From Streptomyces sp. HmicA12 (lineage in GTDB: Bacteria > Actinomycetota > Actinomycetes > Streptomycetales > Streptomycetaceae), in NCBI RefSeq assembly GCF_000373565.1, contig NZ_KB891811.1, positions 97,798 through 161,797 of the forward strand: a DNA stretch of 64,000 nt, given 5' to 3'. Within the stretch, counting starts at the first letter, position 1. Every line of letters begins with the position of its first letter. Below are positions 54,710 to 63,417 of the stretch, piece by piece. The notes beneath the pieces were generated by a model. The model was given only the letters and a program-made list of their open reading frames with translations, had not been told where the DNA came from and searched no databases. A program made the position numbers and the translations under genes.

Positions 54710-55356
54710 GGAATCATCAGCTTCTGTCGTACGAAGTCTAGTTGGCGATCCGATTCACCCGGCCGCCCGTTGCCGCGTCGCGCGTCGGTCGCCGTTCCAG
54801 CGGCCGGATCACCGTGCTCGCCGTCAGGGGCGGGCAACCCACGGCCACCCACGGCAGCACCCGGCCCACGCCGTACAGCACGCCGAAGAGGCCCGGGGCG
54901 ATCATTCCGCCGCCGCCCACAGCAGCGTGACCAGGCCGACGTAGCCGACGAGCAACGGCCCTCGGGGCAGCAGCACGGCCGGCGATCGCCGCGCACCAAG
55001 CCGCCCACAGCCGTCCGGCCCAGGCCATCGCCCCCCCAAGAGAACCAGCCATGTTCCAAAGGGAGTTGGGGAATGCGAACGGCACCCGCCTGCCACCTCG
55101 GGGTTCTGGGAGATTGCGCGGCAGGCGGGCCGTCCGGACCGGGCGGGCGCGACCTGACGGCGCCGCCCGTACGTCACCGGGCCTCGGGGGATGATCCCGG
55201 AGACGCTCGCGGGAGGACCGGGGGCCGTGCCGTCCACCGCTGCCCGACGGTCGACGCCCGGCCCTCGTCCGGCCTCCCGCGTTCCCTGAGTACGCAGTCA
55301 AGCGCAGTCGGGCGGACGGCACAGCCGTGTGCGGGCACGCTGTAGCGGCGCGCCGT
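54710..55356. other. 647-bp stretch without a firm gene
   Basis: On the minus strand, a short hydrophobic segment (LLVGYVGLVTLLWAAAE) ends at TGA 54902-54904 and overlaps, as ATGA, the start of a 55-codon frame with another hydrophobic segment (see 54738-54905). The upstream limit of the first frame cannot be fixed. The rest (about 55060-55356) is GC-rich and shows no gene, repeat or RNA that I can support. It could be the eroded remains of a small membrane-protein gene. Confidence 0.35.
54738..54905 (-). CDS. small hydrophobic protein, doubtful
   Basis: A 55-codon frame beginning ATG at 54905: MIAPGLFGVLYGVGRVLPWV is one likely membrane helix, followed by a basic tail PLERRPTRDAATGGRVNRIA. 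Its start overlaps the stop of a preceding hydrophobic frame in the ATGA arrangement typical of coupled genes. No ribosome site stands out and I do not recognise it. It could be real, or a frameshifted fragment of one larger membrane protein. Confidence 0.25.
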   Translation of the reverse strand: MIAPGLFGVLYGVGRVLPWVAVGCPPLTASTVIRPLERRPTRDAATGGRVNRIAN

Positions 55357-56277
55357 TCACACGGGGTGCGCGGTGCGCACACCCTCCCCCTGAGCGAGTC
55401 CGTCGCCGGGGGCGGCCAGCGCCGCCCGGATCTGTCGGGTGGTGGCCGCCGCGATCCGCGGACTGTCGGCGGCGTACGCCGTGTAGGCGCTGAGCCCGGT
55501 GGTCAGCGCCCAGCCGCGCCCTCGCAGCCACGTCGCGTCGTCCACGTCGAGCGCGGCGCGGAACACCGCGGCACTGCCCGGCGACAGCAGCGTGAAGGCG
55601 ATCATCAGGTCGACCGCGGGGTCCCCCGGCCCCAGGCTGCCGAAGTCGATCACCGAGCTGAGGCGTCCGTCGACGGTGAGCAGGTTGCCGGTGTGGAAGT
55701 CGCCGTGGCACAGCACGGGCGGCCCCTGGCGGGCGGGGGCGGCCAGGGCCGCGTCCCACAGCTCGGTCATCGCGGTGGCATCGAAGGCGTCGGCGGCCCG
55801 CGCGATGGCGGTGCGGGTCGCCGCGTCCCGGTCGGCCAGCGTCTCGCGGACCTCGACCGGCGCGGCGGAGTCCGGCGCCACCGCCTGCAACGCCCTTAGG
55901 AACGCGGCCAGTTCATGCGCCGCCCGCGTGGAGTCGGACAGCCCTTCCACGGTCGCGACCTCGCCGTCCAGCCAGCGGGTCACCGCCCACGGCCACGGGT
56001 AGCCGAGCGCGGGCCGCCCCACCGCCACCGGGACGGGCACGGCGAGCGGCAGCAGCGGGGCGAGACCGGGCAGCCAGTCACGCTCCTTCTCCGCCTGCTC
56101 GATGGCGCCCTCATGCCTGGGCAACCGCACCGAGAGCTCGTCGCCGAGCCGGTGGATGACATGGTCGGACCCGGCGGGATCGACCGGGGTGAGCGGCAGT
56201 CGGGACCACCCCGGGAACTGGAGGTCGACGAGGTCACGCACCAACTGCGTGTCGATTGCGGGTAGCTCTCTCGCCAA
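55357..56277 (-). CDS. aminoglycoside phosphotransferase (APH) family protein
   Basis: A 306-aa kinase-fold protein. Features: LVRDLVDLQFPGWSRLPLTP at the N-terminus, DHVIHRLGDELSVRLPRHEG (nucleotide loop region), the catalytic Brenner motif VLCHGDFHTGNLLTVDGRLS near residue 197 and the metal-binding VIDFGSLGPGDPAVDLMIAF near 219. Such proteins phosphorylate aminoglycosides or other small molecules; most chromosomal Streptomyces copies have unknown substrates. I place the start at TTG 56277 (ARELPAIDTQLV), because GGGAG lies 9 bases upstream and the family begins there; a further upstream ATG gives a longer, unlikely N-terminus. Confidence 0.85.
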   Translation of the reverse strand: MARELPAIDTQLVRDLVDLQFPGWSRLPLTPVDPAGSDHVIHRLGDELSVRLPRHEGAIEQAEKERDWLPGLAPLLPLAVPVPVAVGRPALGYPWPWAVTRWLDGEVATVEGLSDSTRAAHELAAFLRALQAVAPDSAAPVEVRETLADRDAATRTAIARAADAFDATAMTELWDAALAAPARQGPPVLCHGDFHTGNLLTVDGRLSSVIDFGSLGPGDPAVDLMIAFTLLSPGSAAVFRAALDVDDATWLRGRGWALTTGLSAYTAYAADSPRIAAATTRQIRAALAAPGDGLAQGEGVRTAHPV

Positions 56278-56593
56278 GACTGCCGCTCCCTGGAAAGGTC
56301 CCTCACGACGCCGCGGACCCTCACACGGCACCGGGGCCCCACTGTCGACCGCTTTTCCCGGAACAGACCTCCAGCATGTCAAGCCAATTGCATTTAATTC
56401 ACCCGTTCAAGTGACGCGAAGGCGTCGGGAATCGTTACGGCACGACGTAGCCCCGCCACTCCCGATACCGTGACCGCTCAGGCGCCCCAGCCCCCGGTGA
56501 CCTCGTGATTCTTTCGCACACCGATGATTCGTTCGCGCCAGCTCGCTCCGCTTTCCCTTCGGAGGCGGACAGGTGCTCGGGCCGGGGGGACCG
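56278..56593. other. divergent gap between APH and STAS genes
   Basis: The middle (about 56373-56420, TTGCATTTAATTC nearby) is AT-rich compared with the flanks and reads TTGACATGC on the minus strand, a possible -35 for the APH gene, though no good -10 follows at the right distance. I see no operator or RNA gene. Confidence 0.3.
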
Positions 56594-57037
56594 ATGCGAC
56601 AAGGCAACCAACAGGACTACGCCTACGACGATTTCGGAGATTCCGAGGGCCGCGGCCTCTTTCGGAACTTCGACGCCATCGAAGGCATGACAGACTTCGA
56701 AGACGCCGTCACCGCACCCGTGGTGCGCACGACCGGCGACTGTGTCGTCGTCGAACTCGGCGGTGACATCGACCTCTTGGCCTTCCACCGGCACGCGCCA
56801 CTGATGGACGTGGTGGCGGCGGGACCGTACCGCGTCGTGGTCGTCGACCTCACCGAGGCCACGTTCTTCGACTGCTCGGGCCTCACACTCCTGGTCCGCG
56901 CACACCGCAGGGCCACGGACCGCGGCGGCCGCGTCACCGTCGTCTGCCGGCACCGCCTCACACTGCGGCTCATCGAACTGGCGGGCCTGACCGAGATGTT
57001 GGCCCCGTCGACGACAGTGGAGGAGGCCTTGCAGTAA
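56594..57037 (+). CDS. STAS-domain anti-sigma factor antagonist
   Basis: A 147-aa protein with an unstructured acidic N-terminus (about 1-35) and a STAS domain: CVVVELGGDIDLLAFHRHAP, YRVVVVDLTEATFFDCSGLT with the phosphorylatable Ser of DCSGL near residue 90, LLVRAHRRATDRGGRVTVVC and LIELAGLTEML. Such anti-anti-sigma factors bind an anti-sigma kinase when unphosphorylated and free a SigB-type sigma factor for stress or development. No partner kinase or sigma gene is adjacent. ATG 56594 is preferred over GTG 56573, as GGGGGG lies just upstream. Confidence 0.85.
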   Translation: MRQGNQQDYAYDDFGDSEGRGLFRNFDAIEGMTDFEDAVTAPVVRTTGDCVVVELGGDIDLLAFHRHAPLMDVVAAGPYRVVVVDLTEATFFDCSGLTLLVRAHRRATDRGGRVTVVCRHRLTLRLIELAGLTEMLAPSTTVEEALQ

Positions 57038-57057
57038 GGACGGTGCGCGGGTGAGGA

Positions 57058-57315
57058 CTACGGCGCACCCGGAAGCCGAGGCCGGCCCCGGCATGTTCGT
57101 CGGTGCGTACGCGGTCCGTTCCGCGCCGGAAGGGTCCGGTGGGGGTCGCAACGGCGTTGGTGAGCGGGTCGGCGTTGTCGTCCCAGGCCCGTTCGCAGTT
57201 CCTCGGCGCCGGCGGCCCCGCCCTCGGCGGCGACGCGGACTTCACGGACGGCGAACTGTAGGCGGGTGAGCGCGACATGGCGTCCGCCGGGGAAGACCTC
57301 CCGGCGGACGTGTCG
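57058..57315 (-). pseudogene. remnant of an OmpR-type response regulator C-terminus
   Basis: On the minus strand, one frame reads REVFPGGRHVALTRLQFAV then AEGGAAGAEELR, and a second frame continues with ERAWDDNADPLTNAV, then FRRGTDRVRTDEHAGAGLGF. Put together these follow the OmpR winged-helix pattern (LTRxEFxLL...REELLExVWDxxADPxTNAVxVxxxxLRRKL...IRTVxGxGYxL). There is a frameshift between EELR and ERAW, no receiver domain, and no start. It looks like the decayed end of a response-regulator gene. No kinase gene is nearby. Confidence 0.6.
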
Positions 57316-57532
57316 TCGTTCATGACCCCAGGAGAGTCGGTGGGCCGTTGCTGCGGCGTATTCGGTTTTCGATACGCCCGCCATACGCGGCCCCTGACGC
57401 ACTATCGAACAACTTTCACCGCATCGCACCCCACCTCTTCCAACAGACTCCAACACGGCCTACCGTCAACGCGCACCACTGACACGTACATGCCGTAATC
57501 CACTGTCTTCGGAAGTACGGAGGAGCGTCACG
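57316..57532 (+). promoter_or_regulatory. promoter region of the alpha-galactosidase gene
   Basis: The gap between the regulator remnant and the alpha-galactosidase ATG holds no gene. It is less GC-rich from about 57357 to 57510. A strong ribosome site GGAGGAG (57519-57525) precedes the ATG. No clear LacI-type palindrome like the one at 60743 was seen here. Confidence 0.35.
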
Positions 57533-59578
57533 ATGCGTCGCCTTCCCACCCGCCGAGCCGGGTCCGTCCGGCGAAGAGTCGTCGGAGCGCTGGCCGCCGG
57601 AGTCCTGTCCGCCGGTGGCCTTGCGGCCCTGCCCGCCCCCGCCACGGCCGCTACCGCTGCCGCGCAGCCCTCGTCCCGCCTCGACGACGAACTGGCCCGC
57701 ACGCCTCCCATGGGCTTCAACAACTGGAACTCCACGCACTGCCGCGCGGACTTCAACGAGGCCATGGTCAAAGGCATCGCCGACATCTTCGTGGAGAAGG
57801 GCCTCAAGGACGCCGGGTACCAGTACGTGAACCTGGACGACTGCTGGGCCCTCTCGGAGCGCGACGCGGACGGCAAGCTGGTGCCGGACCCGGCCCGATT
57901 CCCCAACGGGATCAAGGCAGTTGCGGACTACGTCCATGCCAAGGGCCTCAAGCTCGGGATCTATACGAGCGCCGGGACGAAGACATGCAGCGACATCGGG
58001 CTTCCGGGCGCCCTCGGCCACGAGTACAGCGACGCACGGCAGTTCGCCGACTGGGGCGTCGACTATCTCAAGTACGACAACTGCAACAACCAGGGCGTGG
58101 ACGCGAAGGAGCGCTACACGACGATGCGCGACGCGCTGCGCGCCACCGGCCGCCCCATCGTCTACAGCATCTGCGAGTGGGGGCAGAACAAGCCATGGGA
58201 GTGGGCCGGCGAGCTCGGCCAGTTGTGGCGCACCACCGGTGACATCAGCGACAGCTGGGGCTCGATGCTGTCGATCATGAAGCAGAATCTGCCGCTCGCC
58301 CCGTACGCCGGTCCCGGCCACTGGAACGACCCCGACATGCTGGAGGTCGGCAACGGCGGCATGACGGACACCGAGTACCGCACCCACTTCTCGATGTGGT
58401 CGGTCATGGCGTCGCCCCTGCTGATCGGCACCGATCTGCGCACGGCGTCGGACGAGACGTACGAGATCCTCTCCAACCGCGACGTGATCGCCGTCGACCA
58501 GGACCCGCTGGGCAAGCAGGGCACCGTGGTGTCGTCGCAGGGCGGCCGCTGGGTGGTGGCCAAGGAGATGGCGGACGGCAGCCGCGCCGTCGCCCTCTTC
58601 AACGAGAGCGGCAGCGCGCAGCGCGTCGCGACGACGGCGGAGGCGGTCGGGCTGCCGCGGGCCGACGCCTATGTCTCGCGCGACCTGTGGCAGCACAAGG
58701 ACTACAACACCGCGGGCACCCTCGCGGCGACCGTCCCCGCGCACGGCACGGTGCTGCTGCGCGTGACGGCGGGCGGGAAGTGGTCCGCGTACCCGCCGGC
58801 GGCCGAACTCGCCCCGAGCGAGGGCGTGTTCGTCGAGCCGGGCGCGACGGCGAAGGTCTCCAGTACGTTCACGAACCTCGGCCGCAGCACGGCCCGCGAC
58901 GTCTCCGTCTCGCTGAGCGCGCCGTCGGGAACGAGTTGGAAGATCACGGCGGGCGGCCCGACGAAGGCCCCCTCGCTCGCGACCGGCAAGGCGCTGACCA
59001 CACCGTGGCAGGTGACCGCCCCCGCGGGCACGGCCACAGGGACGTACGACCTCACCCTGCGCGCCGCCTACCGCTCGCCCCAGGGCGCGCGGGTCACGAC
59101 GACGGCCCCGGTGACGGCGCACGTCGTGACGGCGCCGCCCTCCGGGGCGTCCTCGCTCGGTGATCTGCCCTGGCTCGCGACCTCCAACGGCTACGGGCCG
59201 GTCGAGCGCGACACGAGCAACGGCGAGGACGCGGCGGGTGACGGCCACCCGCTCACCATCGGCGGCGTCGTGTACGCCAAGGGGCTCGGCGTGCACGCGC
59301 AGAGCGAGGTCTCCTACTACACGGCCCGTGCGTGCGAACGTGTCACCGCGCAGGTGGGCGTCGACGACGAGAAGGGCACCAAGGGCACGGTGGCGTTCGA
59401 GATCTGGGCCGACGACCACAAGGTGGCCGAGACGGGCGTCCTCACCAACTCCGATGCGGCACACGCCATTTCGGCCGATGTGACAGGGGCCCAGGTGGTG
59501 CGCCTCGTGGTCACGGACGGGGGTGACGGCGTCGACTCGGATCACGCGGACTGGGCGGACGCGGCGCTGAACTGCTGA
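57533..59578 (+). CDS. secreted GH27 alpha-galactosidase with NPCBM domain
   Basis: A 681-aa secreted enzyme that removes terminal alpha-1,6-galactose from melibiose, raffinose or galactomannan. Signal peptide about 1-39 with twin arginines near the start (AGSVRRRVVGALAAGVLSAG; export route not certain). GH27 catalytic domain about 50-420: TPPMGFNNWNSTHCRADFNE, VNLDDCW, nucleophile Asp in VDYLKYDNCNNQG near 181, acid/base Asp in WRTTGDISDSWGS near 238, GHWNDPDMLEVGN. Then an NEW3-like beta domain (about 440-535) and a C-terminal NPCBM carbohydrate-binding domain (about 545-681: PVERDTSNGEDAAGDG, YAKGLGVHAQSEVSY). GGAGGAG precedes the ATG. Neighbouring ROK kinase and LacI genes may act on its product. 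Confidence 0.93.
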   Translation: MRRLPTRRAGSVRRRVVGALAAGVLSAGGLAALPAPATAATAAAQPSSRLDDELARTPPMGFNNWNSTHCRADFNEAMVKGIADIFVEKGLKDAGYQYVNLDDCWALSERDADGKLVPDPARFPNGIKAVADYVHAKGLKLGIYTSAGTKTCSDIGLPGALGHEYSDARQFADWGVDYLKYDNCNNQGVDAKERYTTMRDALRATGRPIVYSICEWGQNKPWEWAGELGQLWRTTGDISDSWGSMLSIMKQNLPLAPYAGPGHWNDPDMLEVGNGGMTDTEYRTHFSMWSVMASPLLIGTDLRTASDETYEILSNRDVIAVDQDPLGKQGTVVSSQGGRWVVAKEMADGSRAVALFNESGSAQRVATTAEAVGLPRADAYVSRDLWQHKDYNTAGTLAATVPAHGTVLLRVTAGGKWSAYPPAAELAPSEGVFVEPGATAKVSSTFTNLGRSTARDVSVSLSAPSGTSWKITAGGPTKAPSLATGKALTTPWQVTAPAGTATGTYDLTLRAAYRSPQGARVTTTAPVTAHVVTAPPSGASSLGDLPWLATSNGYGPVERDTSNGEDAAGDGHPLTIGGVVYAKGLGVHAQSEVSYYTARACERVTAQVGVDDEKGTKGTVAFEIWADDHKVAETGVLTNSDAAHAISADVTGAQVVRLVVTDGGDGVDSDHADWADAALNC

Positions 59579-59592
59579 GCGTTCACCGCGGC

Positions 59593-59673
59593 GCGGACCG
59601 GCTGCCGGGCGCAGGCGGTCCGCACCGTTCGCGATGGACCAGCGGGGACTCGATGGAGGGGTACGGCCCCTCC
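59593..59673. terminator. pair of hairpins between convergent alpha-galactosidase and ROK kinase genes
   Basis: GCGGACCG (59593-59600) pairs with CGGTCCGC (59616-59623), 14 bp past the alpha-galactosidase stop. GGAGGGG (59655-59661) pairs with CCCCTCC (59667-59673), 8 bp from the kinase stop on the other strand. Each probably ends one of the two convergent transcripts. Confidence 0.7.
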
Positions 59674-59681
59674 CGGCACGC

Positions 59682-60644
59682 TCAAACGGCCTGCCGGCGC
59701 ACCCCGTTCACGGCGGAGCCGCTCCTCAGGGCCGCGGCAGCGGCGCCCACGAGCCCCGCGTCCGTGCCGGTCGACGCCGGCGCCACCGTGAGGCGCTGGA
59801 CGAAGGAGAGCGTGGCGTAGTCGCGCAGGGCGCGGCGCAGCGGGACGAAGAGGACGTCGCCCGCCTTCGCCACTCCCCCGCCGATCACCGCGATGTCGAT
59901 CTCGACCAGCGTCGCGGTCGCGGCGATGCCGGCCGCGAGGGCCTTGGCCGCGCGCTCGAAGGAAGCCACCGCGATCGGGTCTCCCGCGCGGGCGGCGGCG
60001 GCCACCGCCGCGGCCGTGGTGTCGCCGTCCGGGCCGGGCTTCCAGCCGTCGGCCAGGGCCCGCCGGGCGATGTTGGGTCCGGAGGCGATGCGCTCGACAC
60101 AGCCGCGCGCGCCGCAGGGGCAGGGGTCGCCGTCGAGGTCGACGCTGATGTGCCCGATGTGGCCCGCGTTTCCGGTGGGGCCGGGGTGGAGCCGGCCGTT
60201 CAGGATCAGGCCGCCGCCGACACCCGTCGACACGACCATGCACAGCGCGTTGTCGTGGCCGCGCGCCGCGCCCTGCCAATGCTCGGCCGCCGTCATCGCC
60301 ACACCGTCGCCGACGAGTTCGACCGGCAGGCCGCCCGTGGCGGAGCGGACGCGCTCGACAAGGGGGAACTCGCGCCAGCCGGGCACGTTGACCGGGCTGA
60401 CCGTGCCGGCCGAGCGGTCCACGGGGCCCGCGCTGCCGATGCCCACGGCCCCGGCCCGCGGCCACAGGTCGGACTCCGTCAGCTCGGCGAGGACCGCCTC
60501 GACGGCTCCCATCACCGTCTCGCCGTCCTCCTGCGCGGGGGTCGGCCGCTGCGTCCGCGCGAGGATGCGGCCCCGGTCGTCCACCAGGGCGCCGGCGATC
60601 TTGGTGCCGCCGATGTCGAGAGCGGCGACGAGGTCCATGTGCAT
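59682..60644 (-). CDS. ROK family sugar kinase (glucokinase-like)
   Basis: A 320-aa ROK kinase without a DNA-binding domain. ATP-binding loop AALDIGGTKIAGALVDDRGR near residue 8; catalytic Asp region LVGDGVAMTAAEHWQG near 107; STGVGGGLILNGRLHPGPTG near 132; ROK signature GHIGHISVDLDGDPCPCGAR followed by GCVERIASG, with the CxCGxxGCxE zinc motif complete; IAVIGGGVAKAGD near 255. It should phosphorylate glucose or another hexose with ATP in the cytoplasm. The start may be ATG 60644 (AGGAGA upstream) or ATG 60638. It is divergent from a LacI gene and converges on the alpha-galactosidase gene. Confidence 0.88.
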   Translation of the reverse strand: MHMDLVAALDIGGTKIAGALVDDRGRILARTQRPTPAQEDGETVMGAVEAVLAELTESDLWPRAGAVGIGSAGPVDRSAGTVSPVNVPGWREFPLVERVRSATGGLPVELVGDGVAMTAAEHWQGAARGHDNALCMVVSTGVGGGLILNGRLHPGPTGNAGHIGHISVDLDGDPCPCGARGCVERIASGPNIARRALADGWKPGPDGDTTAAAVAAAARAGDPIAVASFERAAKALAAGIAATATLVEIDIAVIGGGVAKAGDVLFVPLRRALRDYATLSFVQRLTVAPASTGTDAGLVGAAAAALRSGSAVNGVRRQAV

Positions 60645-60740
60645 CAGTGTCAGGTCTCCTGGTGGAAAGGTGGGGAGGGGGCAGCCCCGAGAAGCCAACT
60701 CTAGGAAGGCGCAGGAAAGTGGTGGACAGTCTCTCCCGCA

Positions 60741-60767
60741 TCTGACAACGTTGTCCAGGCCCTATGC
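60741..60767. promoter_or_regulatory. LacI-type palindromic operator between ROK kinase and LacI genes
   Basis: GACAACGTTGTC (60743-60754) is a perfect 12-bp palindrome with the central ACGT typical of LacI-family operators. It lies 99 bp before the kinase start, and a TATGCT box (60762-60767) for the LacI direction follows it directly. It is well placed for the LacI protein to control both itself and the kinase. Confidence 0.7.
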
Positions 60768-60886
60768 TCGACGCCACATGCCCCGACGGCTGCCCGTACA
60801 GCATGATGAACCCCGACGAACGGTCGCCCGCACCCGTTCCGGGCAACCGCCTTGACGGCAGCGACGACAGGACAGGACAGCGCATA

Positions 60887-61924
60887 GTGGACCGCACCGC
60901 CCGCCGCACCGAGAACCGCTACGGCAACCGCCCGACCATGAAGGACGTCGCCGCGCGTGCCGGAGTCGGTCTCAAGACGGTGTCCCGCGTCGTCAACGGC
61001 GAGCCCGGAGTCACCCCCGACACCGAGCGGCGCGTGCAGGAGGCGATCGCGGCGCTCGGCTTCCGGCGCAATGACAGCGCGCGGGTGCTCCGCAAGGGAC
61101 GTACGGCCAGCATCGGCCTGGTCCTGGAGGATCTGGCCGACCCGTTCTACGGTCCGCTCAGCCGGGCCGTGGAGGAGGTCGCGCGGGCGCACGGCGCGCT
61201 GCTCATCAACGGCTCCAGTGCCGAGGACCCGGACCGCGAGCAGGAGTTGGTGCTCGCCCTGTGCGCGCGCCGGGTCGACGGGCTCGTGGTGATCCCGGCC
61301 GGGGACGACCACCGCTATCTGGAGCCGGAGATCGCCGCCGGGGTCGCGACCGTCTTCGTCGACCGCCCGGCGGGGAAGATCGACGCGGACGTCGTCCTCT
61401 CCGACAGCTTCGGCGGCGCCCGCGACGGCGTCGCGCACCTCATCGCGGGTGGCCACCACCGGATCGGCTTCATCGGCGACCAGCCCCGCATCCACACGGC
61501 CGCCGAGCGTCTGCGCGGCTACCGGGCGGCGATGGAGGACGCCGGGATATCGGTCGCGGACCGCTGGATGTCGCTGGGCGTCACCGATCCCGAGCGGGTG
61601 CGGCGGGCCGCGGAGGAGATGCTGAAGGGCCCCGAGCCGGTCACGGCGATCTTCGCGGGCAACAACCGAGTGACGGTGACCGTCGTACGCGTCCTGGCCG
61701 AACTCGACCGCTCCGTGGCCCTGGTGGGCTTCGACGACATCGAGCTGGGCGACCTGCTGCAGCCGGGCGTGACGGTGGTCGCGCAGGACGCCGCACAGCT
61801 GGGCCGCACCGCCGCCGAGCGCCTGTTCCGCCAGCTGGACGGGGCGACGCTGCTCCCGGAGCGCATCGAGCTGCCGACGCGGCTGATCCGCCGGGGGTCG
61901 GGGGAACTGCCGCCCTCCGAATAG
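60887..61924 (+). CDS. LacI family transcriptional regulator
   Basis: A 345-aa repressor: helix-turn-helix PTMKDVAARAGVGLKTVSRV (residues about 17-37), hinge AALGFRRNDSARVLRKGRTA, then the sugar-binding core (IGLVLEDLADPFYGPLSRAV; HRIGFIGDQPRIHTAAERLR; FAGNNRVTVTVVRVLAEL; VALVGFDDIELGDLLQPGVT). GTG 60887 is chosen since the usual N-terminus of the family begins here and AGGACAG lies upstream; ATGs at 60803/60806 are also in frame. The perfect palindrome in the divergent promoter is its likely operator. The ligand is probably a galactoside, glucoside or related sugar, inferred from neighbours. Confidence 0.87.
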   Translation: MDRTARRTENRYGNRPTMKDVAARAGVGLKTVSRVVNGEPGVTPDTERRVQEAIAALGFRRNDSARVLRKGRTASIGLVLEDLADPFYGPLSRAVEEVARAHGALLINGSSAEDPDREQELVLALCARRVDGLVVIPAGDDHRYLEPEIAAGVATVFVDRPAGKIDADVVLSDSFGGARDGVAHLIAGGHHRIGFIGDQPRIHTAAERLRGYRAAMEDAGISVADRWMSLGVTDPERVRRAAEEMLKGPEPVTAIFAGNNRVTVTVVRVLAELDRSVALVGFDDIELGDLLQPGVTVVAQDAAQLGRTAAERLFRQLDGATLLPERIELPTRLIRRGSGELPPSE

Positions 61925-62042
61925 GAGTTCAGGGTCGCCGGGGATCGGCGCCCGGACCCGCTCGGCGGTGGCGCCGCCCCGAGCCGGGCCGGGGCCGATG
62001 CAACGGACCCTCACCCCCCTACAAGCGACACCGACACACCGC

Positions 62043-62074
62043 TGCCCCTTCCCGGCCGTCCCCGGGAAGGGGCA
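62043..62074. terminator. bidirectional hairpin between LacI and DUF6986 genes
   Basis: TGCCCCTTCCCGG (62043-62055) and CCGGGAAGGGGCA (62062-62074) form a perfect 13-bp stem with a 6-base loop between the convergent genes, 19 bp from the DUF6986 stop. Confidence 0.75.
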
Positions 62075-62093
62075 GTGGTGGTTCGTGTGCGAC

Positions 62094-63392
62094 CTACTCG
62101 GCGGTGGCCGTCAGGTCGCCGCGGCGCGGCGACGCGTAGCCCTCCAGGTCGGCGCGGGTCAGACCGGCGAGCCGGGCGACCTCGCCGTTGTCGAGCGCGC
62201 CGCAGTCCAGGCCGCGCAGCAGGTACCCGGCGAGGGCCTTCGCGGTGGCGGGCTCGTCGGCGATGTCGCCGGTGGACCGGCGCGCGTAGGCGGCGAGGCG
62301 GGCGGCGGCCTGCTCGAAGCCCTCGCGGTAGAAGGCGAAGACGGCCGCGTAGCGGGTCGGGATGTGGCCCGGGTGCATGTCCCAGCCCTGGTAGTAGGCG
62401 CGGGCCAGAGCACGGCGCGTGAGGCCGTAGTGCAGGCGCCAGGCGTCGTGGACCTTGGCGGTCGACCCGACGGGCAGCACGTTCGTGGAACCGTCGGAGA
62501 CGCGGACTCCCGTGCCGGCGGCGGCGACCTGCATGACGGCCTTCGCGTAGTCGGCGGCCGGGTGGTCGCTCGCCTGGTACGCGGCGGACACGCCGAGGCA
62601 GGCGCTGTAGTCGAAGGTGCCGTAGTGCAGACCGGTCGCGCGGCCCTCGGCGGCGTCGATCATGCGGGCCACGGCGGCGGTGCCGTCGGCGGCGAGGATG
62701 GACTGGCTGGTCTCGATCTGGATCTCGAACCCGAGCCGCCCGGCGTCGAGCCCGTGCTGCTTCTCGAACGCCTCCAGGAGCCGGACCATGGCCGTGACCT
62801 GCTCCGGGTACGTCACCTTGGGCAGGGTCAGCACGAGCCCTTCCGGCAGGCCGCCGTGCTCCATGAGCCCGGTCAGGAAGATGTCGAGCGTGCGGATGCC
62901 GCGGTCGCGGACGGCCTCCTCCATGCACTTCATGCGGATGCCCATGTACGGGGCAGCGGTGCCGTTCCTGTAGGCGTCGGCGATGACGCGCGCGGCCCGC
63001 GCGGCCGTCTCGTCCTCGTCGGCAAAGGAGGCGGGCCGGTAGCCGTCCTCGAAGTCGACCCGCAGGTCCTCGACGGGCTCGCGCTCCAGCTTCGCGCGTA
63101 CGCGGTCGTAGACGGGCCCGGCGAGTGCGTCGGAGAGGCCGAGGACCGCGGCGAACGAGGCGGCGTCCGGGGCGTGCTCGTCGAGCTGCGCGAGGGCCTG
63201 GTCGCCCCAGGAGCGGAGGGTGCCCGCGTCGAAGGCGTCACCGGGGACGTACACCGTGTGGACCGGCTGACGGGTGCCGGGGTCTCCCGGGTACCGGCGC
63301 GCGAGCTCCGCGTCGACCGGGGCGAGTGAGGCGCTGATGCCCTCGCTGACCGCGCCCGCGAGGCTCGTCGACACCTTCTCCTGCTGACCCAT
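62094..63392 (-). CDS. DUF6986 protein (HpcH/HpaI aldolase/citrate lyase-like)
   Basis: A 432-aa cytoplasmic protein related to the phosphoenolpyruvate/aldolase-lyase superfamily. Visible: ARRYPGDPGTRQPVHTVYVP, DLRVDFEDGYRPASFADEDE (conserved acidic metal-site region near residue 110), PYMGIRMKCMEEAVRDRGIR, LPKVTYPEQVTAMVRLLEAF, GFEIQIETSQSILAADG (metal Glu region) and GLHYGTFDYSACLGV. The reaction is not known; relatives often lie beside purine or glyoxylate genes such as malate synthase. ATG 63392 has GGAGGG at good spacing, so it is preferred to ATG 63407. A TTCC-N7-GGAA palindrome lies about 26 bp upstream. The neighbour upstream is etfA. Confidence 0.8.
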   Translation of the reverse strand: MGQQEKVSTSLAGAVSEGISASLAPVDAELARRYPGDPGTRQPVHTVYVPGDAFDAGTLRSWGDQALAQLDEHAPDAASFAAVLGLSDALAGPVYDRVRAKLEREPVEDLRVDFEDGYRPASFADEDETAARAARVIADAYRNGTAAPYMGIRMKCMEEAVRDRGIRTLDIFLTGLMEHGGLPEGLVLTLPKVTYPEQVTAMVRLLEAFEKQHGLDAGRLGFEIQIETSQSILAADGTAAVARMIDAAEGRATGLHYGTFDYSACLGVSAAYQASDHPAADYAKAVMQVAAAGTGVRVSDGSTNVLPVGSTAKVHDAWRLHYGLTRRALARAYYQGWDMHPGHIPTRYAAVFAFYREGFEQAAARLAAYARRSTGDIADEPATAKALAGYLLRGLDCGALDNGEVARLAGLTRADLEGYASPRRGDLTATAE

Positions 63393-63417
63393 TCGTGCAC
63401 CCTCCATACGCTCAATG

